Below, in pieces: positions 54,056 to 63,469 of a stretch of 64,000 bases of DNA. Position numbers and translations under genes: made by a program. This DNA comes from an uncultured bacterium (GTDB lineage: Bacteria; Actinomycetota; Coriobacteriia; Coriobacteriales; Atopobiaceae): positions 6,649-70,648 of the forward strand of contig CAJMPT010000008.1 in assembly GCA_905215465.1 (NCBI GenBank). The letters are read 5' to 3'. Within the stretch, counting starts at the first letter, position 1; each line of letters begins with the position of its first letter. The notes under the pieces were generated by a model, which did no database searches, was not told the origin of the DNA, and saw only the letters and a list, made by a program, of their open reading frames with translations.

Positions 54056-56290
54056 CTAGTGCTTGCCGCGGTAGCGCCTCCTGGTAGCGTGAGCGCTGCC
54101 CTTGCGGGCGCCCGCCTTGAGGCGCTCCATGACCTCGGCAGCGCTTCCGCCCTCAAAGCGGCTCTTGAGCTCCACCAGCTGGTCCCTGAGCGCGGCGGCG
54201 CGCTCGAAGTCCATGTCCGCCGAGGCGCGGGCCATCTCCTCCTCGATCGAGGCCATGACCTGCGCCAGCTCCTCGGGCCCCAGGTCGGCCAGCTCGTCTG
54301 CCACCGACTCCGCGGCGGAGCGTTCCTGCGGCGCGCCCTGCTCGTCGGCGCCCTCCCCGGAGGCGGTGTAGAACGCATGGTCCTTGCGCTTGCGCTTACC
54401 CACGTTCTCGTCGGCCTCCTGGATGAAGCCCGAGATGTCAGCGATGGACTTGCGCACCGTCTTGGGCACTATGCCGTGCTCGGCGTTGTAGGCCTCTTGG
54501 ATGGCGCGGCGGCGGCGCGTCTCGTCTATGGCGTCGCGCATGGAGTCCGTGATGACGTCCGCGTACATGATGACCTGGCCCTGGGCGTTTCTCGCCGCGC
54601 GACCCATGGTCTGGATGAGGGACCTCCTGTTGCGAAGGAACCCCTCCTTGTCCGCGTCCAGGATGGCCACAAGGCTCACCTCGGGGATGTCCAGGCCCTC
54701 GCGCAGCAGGTTGATGCCCACCAGGACGTCTATCTTGCCCTGGCGCAGGTCCCTGATGATGTCCACGCGGTCCAGCGTGGCGGTGTCGGAGTGCATGTAG
54801 TTGACGCGGATGCCCTCGTCCAGCAGGTGGTCCGTCAGGTCCTCGGCCATGTGCTTGGTGAGCGTGGTCACCAGCACGCGCTCCTTCTTGGCCACGCGCT
54901 CCTTGATCTCTGCCAAGAGATCGTCGATCTGGCCGCGCACCGGACGCACCTCTATGTTGGGGTCAAGAAGGCCCGTGGGACGGATGATCTGCTCCACCTG
55001 ACACTGCGTGACGGACTCCTCGTAGTCTCCCGGCGTGGCCGAGACGTAGATGAACTGCGGGATGCGCGCCTCGAACTCGTCAAAGCGCAGCGGGCGGTTG
55101 TCCAGCGCAGAGGGCAGGCGGAAGCCGTGGTCAACCAGGGTGATCTTGCGCGAGCGGTCTCCCTCGTGCATGCCGCGGATCTGGGGCACCGTGACGTGGG
55201 ACTCGTCGATGATGCAGAGCATGTCCTTGGGAAAGTAGTCGATGAGCGTGTAGGGCGGCTCGCCGGGGGCGCGGCCGTCGAGGTGGCGTGAGTAGTTCTC
55301 GATGCCGTTGCAAAAGCCCATGGTCTCCAGCATCTCGAGGTCGTAGCTCGTGCGCTGGGCCAGGCGCTGGGCCTCCAGGAGCATGTCGTTGGACTTGAGT
55401 TCGGCCACGCGGGCCTCCAGCTCCTCGCTGATGGTCTTGAGGGCGTGGTTGACCTTGGGGCGCTCCGTCACGTAGTGGGACGCCGGCCAGATGGGAATGG
55501 CGTCAAACTCGCGGACGATCTCTCCCGTGGTGTTGTCTACCTCGGCGATGAGCTCCACCTCGTCGCCAAAGAAGCTGATGCGCAGGGGGTTCTCCGCGTA
55601 GGGCGGGAACACGTCCACGGTGTCCCCGCGCACGCGGAAGGTGCCGCGCACCAGGTCATAGTCGTTACGGTCGTACTGGATGTCTATGAGCTCGTGGATG
55701 AGGTCGTCCCTCTCGAGCGGGACCTCCTTGTCCACGTTGGGGGCCAGGCCCGCGTAGTCCTGTGGGCTGCCGATGCCGTAGATGCAGGAGACCGACGCCA
55801 CCACGATGACGTCACGGCGAGAAAGCAGCGAGCTCGTGGCCTGGTGGCGGAGCTTCTCCACCTCCTCATTGATGGAGGAGTCCTTCTCTATGTAGGTGTC
55901 AGTCTGGGGGACGTAGGCCTCGGGCTGGTAGTAGTCGTAGTACGAGACGAAGTAGACCACCGCGTTGTTGGGGAAGAACTCCTTCATCTCACTGGCCACC
56001 TGGGCGGCAAGCGTCTTGTTGGGCTCCATGATGAGCGTGGGGCGGTTGAGCGCCTCTATGGTCTTTGCCATGGTGAAGGTCTTGCCCGAGCCGGTGACGC
56101 CCATGAGCGTCTGGTAGCGCAGGCCCTCCTCAACGCCCTCAGCGAGCTGCTGAATTGCCTGGGGCTGGTCTCCGGCGGGCTCGTACGGCGAGACCACGCG
56201 CAGGCGCTCTCCCTCGTGCTCCACGCCAAAGCGGCGCAGCTCGGCGCCAAAGCGCTCCTTGCTCGGTCCCGCGTACTCGGCAGCTCCCAT
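54056..56290 (-). CDS. uvrB: Excinuclease ABC subunit B
   Basis: 744 residues. Helicase motifs: GVTGSGKT (64-71), the beta-hairpin YYDYYQPEAYVPQTDTYI, DESHVTVPQ, YVSATPGDYE and QTMGRAARN; the C-terminal UVR motif (about 700-735, DFERAAALRDQLVELKSRFE) binds UvrA and UvrC. A charged linker at about 640-690 is longer than in E. coli (673 residues). UvrB verifies damage and positions UvrC. A LexA-type box overlaps its -35. Confidence 0.98.
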   Translation of the reverse strand: MGAAEYAGPSKERFGAELRRFGVEHEGERLRVVSPYEPAGDQPQAIQQLAEGVEEGLRYQTLMGVTGSGKTFTMAKTIEALNRPTLIMEPNKTLAAQVASEMKEFFPNNAVVYFVSYYDYYQPEAYVPQTDTYIEKDSSINEEVEKLRHQATSSLLSRRDVIVVASVSCIYGIGSPQDYAGLAPNVDKEVPLERDDLIHELIDIQYDRNDYDLVRGTFRVRGDTVDVFPPYAENPLRISFFGDEVELIAEVDNTTGEIVREFDAIPIWPASHYVTERPKVNHALKTISEELEARVAELKSNDMLLEAQRLAQRTSYDLEMLETMGFCNGIENYSRHLDGRAPGEPPYTLIDYFPKDMLCIIDESHVTVPQIRGMHEGDRSRKITLVDHGFRLPSALDNRPLRFDEFEARIPQFIYVSATPGDYEESVTQCQVEQIIRPTGLLDPNIEVRPVRGQIDDLLAEIKERVAKKERVLVTTLTKHMAEDLTDHLLDEGIRVNYMHSDTATLDRVDIIRDLRQGKIDVLVGINLLREGLDIPEVSLVAILDADKEGFLRNRRSLIQTMGRAARNAQGQVIMYADVITDSMRDAIDETRRRRAIQEAYNAEHGIVPKTVRKSIADISGFIQEADENVGKRKRKDHAFYTASGEGADEQGAPQERSAAESVADELADLGPEELAQVMASIEEEMARASADMDFERAAALRDQLVELKSRFEGGSAAEVMERLKAGARKGSAHATRRRYRGKH

Positions 56291-56317
56291 AGAGTCCTCC
56301 CCTCAGCCTGTGCACAG

Positions 56318-56355
56318 AGTGTACCTCATTTGACAAGAGAAGGAAACATCTGTTC
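56318..56355 (-). promoter_or_regulatory. Candidate uvrB promoter with LexA (SOS) box
   Basis: Minus strand: AGAACAGATGTTTC (56342-56355 region) fits the Bacillus/Gram-positive LexA consensus CGAACRNRYGTTYC at every position but the first. TTTCCT (56341-56346) and TACACT (56318-56323), 17-bp spacer, would be -35 and -10. The box covers the -35, so LexA would repress. The ATG lies 28 nt beyond the -10. Confidence 0.65.
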
Positions 56356-56610
56356 TAATTCTGCTCAGGGGGAGGGGACTACGACTCCGCATTGGCCCCG
56401 TTGATTGCGGGCACGTGTCACGCAATAGCAAACTGTGCCTGATTTCTGCGACTTCTCGCAAAAAGTCGAACGTCTTTTTGTTGGAAATCACACTTTTCAG
56501 GCGGAGTTTGCCTCTACGGGCCATTTGCGACCGCATCGCCTCGCCCAGCGTGCCTTTTGTCGCCCGAGGCCTTTAGAATCAAGGCCAGTGAATCTTTGGG
56601 GAGGAGCGTC
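56356..56610. other. AT-rich intergenic gap with nested inverted repeat
   Basis: The uvrB start and the TPR gene are 320 bp apart, divergent. Three nested pairs are seen: CCTGA (56438-56442)/TCAGG (56497-56501), GATTTC (56441-56446)/GAAATC (56484-56489) and CGACTT (56449-56454)/AAGTCG (56463-56468). It is one of the AT-richest parts of the window. Nothing else is recognised; the TPR gene promoter should lie here. Confidence 0.45.
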
Positions 56611-58926
56611 GTGGAGAAGAACGCGCGGCAGAGTCAGGACAACCAGAAGAAGGCCAGGCCCATGATCTTGGGAGGGGTGGCCGCCCTTGTGGTGGGCAGC
56701 GTCCTTCTGGGAGTCACCGAGACAGGCGGCAGCTTCCCGGACGCCCTCGCATGGGGCATCTGGGGCGCGGGCATTGCCATGACCTACGTCGGGTCCCTGC
56801 GCAACCGCAAGGAGCTCAAGGCCGCCGCGGCCGCCCGCAAGGCGCCCGTCTCGCCGTCTGCGCCCGGCGTCCGGCCTCCTGCGCCCCAGGCCGGCGCACA
56901 GACCGGCACGTCCACCGTGGAGGCCCTCATCCAGAGAAGCGACGACGTGGCCGCCACCCTGCGCGACCTCGTGGCCCACGGCCAGTCCTCGGCCGACTAC
57001 GGCATGCTGCCCGCCCTCCTGGTACGCTCCGGCCTCATGGACTGGGAGGGCGCCCCGGCCTTTGAGGCAAACCGCCTACGCCGCAACCGCCGCTGGTGGA
57101 TGCGCTGCGACACCGACGAGCTCACCGAGGGCTCCTACGCCCGCCTGGTGGCCCTCGAGGGCGCCCTCAACCTAGCCGCGGACCTCGCCGAGGGCGCCTG
57201 CCCGGACGCTCCCACCGACCAGGCCCGCATCGAGGCCTGCTTCCACGGCCTGGCACGCACTTCTCCCCTGCCCGCACCCCAGGGCCGCACCTTCCCCGTC
57301 GGCGAGAAGGACGGCGAGTGGGCCGCGCGCCTGGCACTCTCGGAGTGGCTCGAGGACCTGCCGGTGCCCTTCCGCCTGGTCTCGGCCTTCCAGCTCAACC
57401 TGGACGAGGGCCTGGCCTGCGTCGACGTGTCCGTGCCCGATGTCTCATGCCTGGCGCTCGTCGCCCCTGACGACGAGGCCGGCGAGCTCATAGAGGCCCG
57501 CCGCTATGCCTGGCGCCTGGCGCTCGCGGTGGCCCGCGGCGCCTTTGCGGCCTCCCCGCGCATCGCCCGCGTGGGCGTGAACTGCACGAGCCATGGCGAG
57601 CACGACACGCTCCTCTCGCTGCTCGTCGACCGTGCGGGGCTGGAGGCTCAGCTGGCTGCCACAGACGCCGCAGACGCCGACCCCGTGGCCGGCCAGGCCT
57701 GCCGCCTGGACGTGGGCGCAGACGGCCGCCTGCAGCCCGTTGAGCCCCTGCTCTCGCGCGGCGACAAGCGCCTCAACCCCGAGGCCCGTTGGGACCTGGT
57801 TGAGCTGAACCGCGCCGACGCCTCGCCGGCCATCCGCGAGGCCTGCGGCGCCATGCGCGTCTGCGACCTGGGCATCAACGAGAACGCGCCCCGCGTGGCC
57901 GCATGGAACGGGCTTGTCCACGAGCTTGGCGTCACCACCTCCGATGCCGTGAGCCGCCTCATGGCCGCCCGCGACGCCTCGGAGGACCCGACGGTGCGCG
58001 AGGCCTGCTCCCGCACGTGTCAGGCGCTCGTGGACGGCACGGCCGACGTGTCCGATGTCCAGGCGCTGGCCGGGACCTTTGCGATGGGAGACTCCCTCGA
58101 GCGCGCCTACCGACAGGCGGCCGACCTCGCCAACGGGGACGCCACGCCACCTGACCTCGAGCGCGCCCTGGGCATCCTCGACGCCGTCCTGGTGCCGCTC
58201 GCCCAGGCGGGCACCTACGCCGATGGCCCCACGCGCGTATGCCGCTACTTCAACTCCGCAGCGGAGCGCGTGCTCCTCAACCTCACCGCAGCCGACGGCC
58301 GCGACGTCATGCTGGTGCCGGACGCCTACTACGGGTCCCACTCGCTGGCCGTCCGCGTGCTCACGCAGCTGGGGCGTGCCGAGGAGGCGCAGGTCCACGC
58401 CGACGAGCTTGCTCGCATTGCCCCCGTCACCGTGGACGCCGCGCTCACGCGCGTGAGGATGCTCGAGGCCCAGGAGCGCATCTTCGAGTGCGCGGACGTT
58501 CTTACCGAGGCCCTGGGCTACGCCGTCACGGCCCGCGAGATGTCCATCTGTCACTACCGCCTTGCCTACATGGAGTGGCGCCTGGGCAGAAATCGCCTGG
58601 CCATCGCCTGCTACGAGCGCTCCATCAGCCTCAGCGGGGAGGTCGCCGACCAAGCGCGCCAGGAGCTCGAGGAGCTTCTCGACACCGAGGAGGGCCTCAC
58701 CCACCTTGACGCCGACGAGGCCGCCCGGGAGCTCGCCGCCGCGCGCATCCCCCTGGGAGACGACGCAGGCGCCCGCCAGGCCATGGAGAGGGCCGCGGCC
58801 GCCTGCGTGGACGCCCGGCTCATGGGAATCTCCCGCGCCTACCTTGCGGTGGCGTTGGAGGTCGACCGCGACGACGCCCTTCTAGGGGTCTACCGCTCGC
58901 TGGCGTCCGTGAGCCCGGAGGGGTAG
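56611..58926 (+). CDS. Large membrane-anchored TPR-like protein of unknown function
   Basis: About 771 residues from GTG 56611 with GGGGAGGAG upstream. Two membrane segments at about 18-36 and 44-62, then a soluble region of about 700 residues. The C-terminal 350 residues have helical repeats typical of tetratricopeptide arrays (LTQLGRAEEAQVHADELARIA, LGRNRLAIACYERSI). No catalytic motif is recognised. It overlaps the end of the converging transglycosylase gene by 37 bp. Likely a scaffold; nothing more can be said from sequence. Confidence 0.8.
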   Translation: MEKNARQSQDNQKKARPMILGGVAALVVGSVLLGVTETGGSFPDALAWGIWGAGIAMTYVGSLRNRKELKAAAAARKAPVSPSAPGVRPPAPQAGAQTGTSTVEALIQRSDDVAATLRDLVAHGQSSADYGMLPALLVRSGLMDWEGAPAFEANRLRRNRRWWMRCDTDELTEGSYARLVALEGALNLAADLAEGACPDAPTDQARIEACFHGLARTSPLPAPQGRTFPVGEKDGEWAARLALSEWLEDLPVPFRLVSAFQLNLDEGLACVDVSVPDVSCLALVAPDDEAGELIEARRYAWRLALAVARGAFAASPRIARVGVNCTSHGEHDTLLSLLVDRAGLEAQLAATDAADADPVAGQACRLDVGADGRLQPVEPLLSRGDKRLNPEARWDLVELNRADASPAIREACGAMRVCDLGINENAPRVAAWNGLVHELGVTTSDAVSRLMAARDASEDPTVREACSRTCQALVDGTADVSDVQALAGTFAMGDSLERAYRQAADLANGDATPPDLERALGILDAVLVPLAQAGTYADGPTRVCRYFNSAAERVLLNLTAADGRDVMLVPDAYYGSHSLAVRVLTQLGRAEEAQVHADELARIAPVTVDAALTRVRMLEAQERIFECADVLTEALGYAVTAREMSICHYRLAYMEWRLGRNRLAIACYERSISLSGEVADQARQELEELLDTEEGLTHLDADEAARELAAARIPLGDDAGARQAMERAAAACVDARLMGISRAYLAVALEVDRDDALLGVYRSLASVSPEG

Positions 58927-59504
58927 CTCCTCTGGTAGCCCTCGTAGGCCAGGGTGACCTTCTGCAGGTAGGCGCGGGTCTCGGCGAAGGCGATGTCGTC
59001 CGGGATGACGCCGCCCTCGTCGAGCCAGCCCTGCACCGTGCCGATGCCGGCGTTGTAGGCGGCCACGATCTCCTCCGTCGACGAGAGGTGCTCCTGCAGG
59101 TAGCCCAGGTAGGCGCAGCCAAACTCGATGTTGGTGGCGGGGTCGGTGAGGTCGGTCGCGTCCCAGGCGGCGCCGTCCACAAGGCCCATGTCCACCAGGC
59201 TTCTGGCCGTGTCGGGCATGACCTGCATGAGGCCGATGGCGCCCGCCGGCGAGGTGGCCGTGGGGTTCCAGGAGGACTCGCACTTGATAACCGCGCAGAC
59301 AAGGTCGGGGTCCACGCCGTGGCGCGCCGTGGAGGCCTCGATGGCGGCGACGTCGCTCACCGGGTAGAGGAGCTGGCGCCCCAGCGTGGTGGGCGCGGCG
59401 TCCAGGGCTGCGCAAAGCCCCAGCGTGCCTGCGAGCGCCAGCATGGGCAGTGTGCGGTACCAGCGCAGGAAGCGACCCTCCCTGCGGCCGCGGCGCCTAG
59501 CCAC
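58890..59504 (-). CDS. Lytic transglycosylase domain protein
   Basis: About 204 residues from GTG 59504, with GGGGAG six bases upstream, overlapping the coaE stop by 8 nt. One N-terminal anchor or signal segment (about 20-40), then an SLT (Slt70-type) domain: catalytic Glu76 in KCESSWNP, GAIGLMQVMP and AYNAGIGTV. Cuts the MurNAc-GlcNAc bond with formation of anhydro-MurNAc. Small size suggests a simple wall-remodelling enzyme. Converges with the TPR gene. Confidence 0.92.
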   Translation of the reverse strand: MARRRGRREGRFLRWYRTLPMLALAGTLGLCAALDAAPTTLGRQLLYPVSDVAAIEASTARHGVDPDLVCAVIKCESSWNPTATSPAGAIGLMQVMPDTARSLVDMGLVDGAAWDATDLTDPATNIEFGCAYLGYLQEHLSSTEEIVAAYNAGIGTVQGWLDEGGVIPDDIAFAETRAYLQKVTLAYEGYQRSYPSGLTDASER

Positions 59505-60123
59505 GCGCTTCTCCCCAGCCGGAGGCCTGGCGCGACCCCCACCAGGCGTCGAGCGCCCGGGCAAGCTCCTCGGGGGCGCCGGAGTTGTCCAGCACCGTGT
59601 CCACGTGCTCGCACAGGTACTCCTCGCTCGGCTGGTTGGCTACGCGCCGGTCGAAGTCCGCGCCGTCCATGCCGCGGCCGATGGCGCGGACACGGCGCAC
59701 CTCGACGGGGCATGTCACGCAGACCACCTCGTCGGCCAGGTCGAGCATGTCCTCGACGCGGTCCAGCAGCGGGACCTCCACCACGCAGACGGCGGGCGCG
59801 GTGAGGCAGCAGCCCTCGCCCTCAAGCATCCGAACCAGCATGCGCCTGATGTGCGGCATCTCGATCTTCTCCAGAAGGGCGCAGGACTCGGCATCCGCAA
59901 AGGCGCGACGGGCCAGAAGGCCACGGTCGAGCTCTCCGGTCTGGGGGTCCACGAGGTCATCCCCAAAGGCACGGGCAAGCTCGGGCAGGCAGTCGCTGCC
60001 CGGCTCCAGGACGGCGCGGGAGACCTGGTCAAGGTCGATGCGCCAGGCCCCGCGGCGCTCGAGCTCGCGGGCCACGCTGGACTTTCCGGAGGCGATCCCC
60101 CCGGCGAGAAATACGGTGTACAA
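59497..60123 (-). CDS. coaE: Dephospho-CoA kinase
   Basis: 208 residues. P-loop GGIASGKSS (8-16), RIDLDQVSRAVLEPG, CVVEVPLLDRVED and VRRVRAIGRGMD are family marks. Phosphorylates dephospho-CoA at the 3'-OH, the last step of CoA synthesis. TTG start with CAGGGAG five bases upstream. Coupled by an 8-nt overlap to the transglycosylase gene, an association common in Gram-positives. Confidence 0.95.
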   Translation of the reverse strand: MYTVFLAGGIASGKSSVARELERRGAWRIDLDQVSRAVLEPGSDCLPELARAFGDDLVDPQTGELDRGLLARRAFADAESCALLEKIEMPHIRRMLVRMLEGEGCCLTAPAVCVVEVPLLDRVEDMLDLADEVVCVTCPVEVRRVRAIGRGMDGADFDRRVANQPSEEYLCEHVDTVLDNSGAPEELARALDAWWGSRQASGWGEARG

Positions 60124-60183
60124 GTTGGCTCCCTGGCTTCCCTGAGTGCGTGTGAGGTGCGTTTTGCGGGATGCCTCATCTTC

Positions 60184-60822
60184 TCACATGCCGGGTGGCA
60201 GCACGCGTGCGCCATCAACCGTCCACAGCACGGGGTCGGGCAGGGCGGCGGACTCCGCCGGGGAGTGCGTCACCCAGAAGACGGTCTTTCCGACAAGCCG
60301 CGGCAGGAGCCAGCCCATGACCAGGCATGCGGTCCCTTCGTCGAGGCCGCGGAGGGGCTCGTCGAGAAATACCACGTCGGAGGGGGCAAGCGCGGCCCGC
60401 AGCAGGCTCACGCGACGCTTCTGGCCACCGGAGAGCTTGCCCGCCGCAGCGGCCTCGAGGCCCTCCATGCCCACCGCGGCCAGGGCCTCGCGCGTTTGGT
60501 CCAGCAGGGCTGCGCGCTCGGGGCCGCGAAGGCTCCCGTGTGGCAGACGCACGTTGGCGGAGACCGTAAACGCGTCCACGAGCCGGTCCTCCTGGAAGGC
60601 CGCCGCAAGACGGGCCCCCGAGGGGCGCACGATGATGCCTGCGACAGGCTCCTCAAGACCCATGAGCAGGCGCAGCAGCGTGGTCTTGCCCGCTCCGGAG
60701 ACGCCGCAGACCACGTGCAGGCGGCTGGCGGCAAAGTCGGCGGTGACGTGCGACAAGACGTCCTTCTCGCCAAGGCGGACGGTTACGTCTAGCAGGGAGT
60801 ATGCGGGTGCGGGGGCGCTCAC
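60184..60822 (-). CDS. ABC importer ATP-binding protein (NitT/TauT type)
   Basis: About 212 residues from GTG 60822, overlapping the permease stop in GTGA. Walker A GVSGAGKTT, signature LSGGQKRR, Walker B VVFLDEPLRGLD, H-loop VTHS. Somewhat short at both ends compared with the usual 240-260. It should drive import with the permease and lipoprotein encoded upstream. The substrate (nitrate, sulfonate, thiamine precursor, amino acid or other) cannot be read. Confidence 0.9.
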   Translation of the reverse strand: MSAPAPAYSLLDVTVRLGEKDVLSHVTADFAASRLHVVCGVSGAGKTTLLRLLMGLEEPVAGIIVRPSGARLAAAFQEDRLVDAFTVSANVRLPHGSLRGPERAALLDQTREALAAVGMEGLEAAAAGKLSGGQKRRVSLLRAALAPSDVVFLDEPLRGLDEGTACLVMGWLLPRLVGKTVFWVTHSPAESAALPDPVLWTVDGARVLPPGM

Positions 60823-61589
60823 GGGCGGGCCTGCCAACGAGCCTGGGCCCAGTCCAGGACGCGGCCCAGCAGGGCCTCCAGCCCCACGGAGAGGGCCACG
60901 ATGACCGCGGTCCACGCAAGGAGGTCCGGGGTGTCCAGGTAGACCTTGGCGTCATAGAGGTGGATGCCGATGGAGGGCGCCGGCAGGCCGATGACCTCGG
61001 CCGCAATGCCGCTCTTCCACGAGAGGCCCATGGCCAGCGAGAGGCCGGCGCGCAGGTACGGCGCCACCTCGGCGGCGTAGATGGTGGAGACGCGCGCCCA
61101 GCCGCGGACGCCAAAGACGTCTGCCATCTCCAGCAGGGCGGGATCGGTCTGGCGAACGCCGGCGAGCACGTTGGTGTACATGACCGGGAAGGCCATCAAG
61201 AAAGAAACCGCCACCGAGAGCCGGCGCGAGGGCACCCACATGAGCAGCAGCACCACGAAGGATGCCACGGGCGCCGCCTTGACGGCCCCCACCAGCGGGG
61301 CGAGAAGCCCCTCCACCACACGCGACCTGCTCGCCCACGCGGCAAGCGCCACGCCGGCCACGACGGCCAGGCCAAAGCCGACGGCGACGCGCCCCAGCGA
61401 GAGGCCGACGGAGACCCAGAAGTCCGCCTGGCAGACGAGCTGGGCCAGGCGGCACGCCACCACGAGGGGTCCCACCAGGACGATGCGCGAGGCCACCGCC
61501 GCGCTCGCCAGCTGCCAGACGAGGAGCCAGAAGACGGCCACGCCGAGGCGGCGGGCCCACGTGCGGGCGCCCAACGGCCCGGGGGCCAT
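60819..61589 (-). CDS. ABC importer permease (SsuC/TauC-like)
   Basis: About 256 residues from ATG 61589, preceded by GAGGAAG; starts at 61655 or TTG 61622 would add 11-22 residues without a better ribosome site. Five or six membrane segments and the EAA loop EMADVFGVRGWARVSTIYAAEVAPYLRAGL. SsuC/TauC/TenA-type permeases have just this layout. It lies 43 nt after the substrate-binding gene. Confidence 0.88.
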   Translation of the reverse strand: MAPGPLGARTWARRLGVAVFWLLVWQLASAAVASRIVLVGPLVVACRLAQLVCQADFWVSVGLSLGRVAVGFGLAVVAGVALAAWASRSRVVEGLLAPLVGAVKAAPVASFVVLLLMWVPSRRLSVAVSFLMAFPVMYTNVLAGVRQTDPALLEMADVFGVRGWARVSTIYAAEVAPYLRAGLSLAMGLSWKSGIAAEVIGLPAPSIGIHLYDAKVYLDTPDLLAWTAVIVALSVGLEALLGRVLDWAQARWQARP

Positions 61590-61632
61590 CTTCTTCCTCT
61601 GGTCGGTGTGCCGGTCGGCCAACGCGGGTCGC

Positions 61633-62673
61633 CTAGGCTCCGTAGTAGAAGTCATCGCCGGGAAGGGCGCCGCCCACGGCCTGCGGGTTCTGGCCGTGCA
61701 GGATCTCAAGGTAGCCGGAGAGCTGGTCCTTCATGTCCTGGCCGGCCACGAAGGTGATGTTGCAGGCTGGCAGGGCCTTGGCAGCCACGGCCTCGGGCAC
61801 GATGTCATAGCCGCCCACGAGCTTGGCGGCCTCCTCCACGTTGCCGTTGACAAAGTCCACGGACTCGCGGTAGTGGTCAAGAAAGGCGTCCACGGCCTCG
61901 GGATGCTCGGCGGCAAACTCGGAGCGCACCACGGCCACGCCGGTGATGAGGCGAGCCTTCTGGCCCGCGGCCTCGCAGGCGGACTCCCACTCCCGGTTGA
62001 GGTCGAGCGCCACACGGATCTTGTCGTTCTTGACCTGGGCCGTTGTCACGAAGGGCTGGGGCAGCATGGCCACGGCGCCCGTGCCCTCGGCCAGGGCCGC
62101 CACGCACTCGGCGTGCTCGCTCTTCCACTCGATGGTGACGTCGGAGTCGGGGTCAAGGCCCGCCTGGCGCAGCACGTACTCCAGCGCGTACTGGGGCGTG
62201 GCGCCCTTGCCGGCGGAATAGATGGTGCGTCCGCGCAGGTCAGAGACGGTGTTTACCTCCTCGCCCAGCTCGCAGACGTAGAGCACGCCCAGGGTATTGA
62301 CGGCCACCACGCGCACGCCGCCCTCGGTCTTGTTGTAAAGCACGCTCGCCAGGTTTGCGGGCACCGCGGCCACGTCCACCTCGGACTTTGCGATGAGCGG
62401 AGTGACCTCGTCGGCAGAGGCCAGGATCTGGAACGACCAGTCCTCGTCGGCCAGGTTGCCGGCATCGGCCTCGCTCATGAAGCGGACCAGGCCCATGGCC
62501 GTCGGGCCCTTGAGGGCGGCGGTGCGGACGGCGACGGGCTCCGCCGTCGCTGCGACGTCGGCATCCCGGGCGGGCGTGGCGGCGTCGTTGCCCGCCGCGC
62601 AGGCGCAGCCGGCAAGTCCGATCGCGGTGCCGCCCAGGGCCGCCGCCTGCAGGAACTCTCTTCTGTTCAGCAT
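61633..62673 (-). CDS. ABC importer substrate-binding lipoprotein
   Basis: About 346 residues from ATG 62673 with GGGGAGG nine bases upstream. MLNRREFLQAAALGGTAIGLAGC combines a twin-arginine-like RREFLQ with a lipobox LAGC (Cys24 region), so it is exported and lipid-anchored. The rest is the NMT1/THI5-like periplasmic binding fold (LKGPTAMGL, LASVLYNKTEGG, FAAEHPEAVDAFLDHY). First of the three importer genes; ligand unknown. Confidence 0.88.
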   Translation of the reverse strand: MLNRREFLQAAALGGTAIGLAGCACAAGNDAATPARDADVAATAEPVAVRTAALKGPTAMGLVRFMSEADAGNLADEDWSFQILASADEVTPLIAKSEVDVAAVPANLASVLYNKTEGGVRVVAVNTLGVLYVCELGEEVNTVSDLRGRTIYSAGKGATPQYALEYVLRQAGLDPDSDVTIEWKSEHAECVAALAEGTGAVAMLPQPFVTTAQVKNDKIRVALDLNREWESACEAAGQKARLITGVAVVRSEFAAEHPEAVDAFLDHYRESVDFVNGNVEEAAKLVGGYDIVPEAVAAKALPACNITFVAGQDMKDQLSGYLEILHGQNPQAVGGALPGDDFYYGA

Positions 62674-62797
62674 GTGATGCTTCCTCCCCTTTTTGCGTTG
62701 CGAACCAAGGTTGGCAAGCGCCGGGCCCTTTGTCAAATGGGTCGTCGGGCGCCGCGGCGGCCGGCGCCCGGCGGCCATGCGGGCTTGTGCCGGCATC

Positions 62798-63469
62798 CTA
62801 GCCCGGCAGCCCCTCCACCAGGACAAACGACGTGCCCGCACCCAGCGTGAGCTCGTCGGCTGGCCGCACCTGGCGGCGAACGCCGGACTCCAGGCGGACG
62901 CGCCCTCCCCCGGCGGGGGTGAGCCAGCTGCCGTTGGTTGAGCCCAGGTCCATGGCCCACCAGGCGTCGCCCTCGCGCCACACGCGCAGGTGCCGAGAAG
63001 AGACGTCCGCCTGCACGTCGGTGAGATCGGCCGCGCCGGTGGCCAGCGACCCCACGACGCAGCCCTCCCCCGCCGGGTTCACCCACCAGATGGAGCCCGT
63101 GACGTAGCCGTCGGCCACGCGCAGGAGGCCGAGGCTGGGGACGGGACGCTCCCGCGGGAGGTCCTTCTCGCCTGGGGCCGGGTCCGCGAGCTCGGAGGAG
63201 ACAGGGGTGTAGGCGCGCGGGCCAGCCAGGCGGGCCTCGCGGGCCAGGACGTAGTCCACGGCGGCGGCAGAGCTCGCCGAGCAGCCGGCCGCAACCATCA
63301 GCATGAGGGCGCGCGAGGCTCGCTCAACGACGCCGAGGTCATCCTGACCGGCAATGCGCCGCAGGTAGTTGCGGTAGGGACGGGGGTCGGAGCCAAAGGA
63401 CGAGAGGGCGTCGTCCATGGCCGACGCCTCCTCGGAGAGCACCATGCCAAGCACGTCTTGCGCACTCAT
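62798..63469 (-). CDS. FHA-domain protein
   Basis: 223 residues. The C-terminal 90 residues form a forkhead-associated domain: VSSRHLRVWREG (phosphothreonine-binding SSRH), MDLGSTNGSWL and a final strand. N-terminal half is helical without a recognised motif. FHA domains bind phosphothreonine, pointing to Ser/Thr kinase signalling elsewhere in the genome. Its ATG overlaps the stop of the small membrane protein gene (ATGA). Confidence 0.9.
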   Translation of the reverse strand: MSAQDVLGMVLSEEASAMDDALSSFGSDPRPYRNYLRRIAGQDDLGVVERASRALMLMVAAGCSASSAAAVDYVLAREARLAGPRAYTPVSSELADPAPGEKDLPRERPVPSLGLLRVADGYVTGSIWWVNPAGEGCVVGSLATGAADLTDVQADVSSRHLRVWREGDAWWAMDLGSTNGSWLTPAGGGRVRLESGVRRQVRPADELTLGAGTSFVLVEGLPG

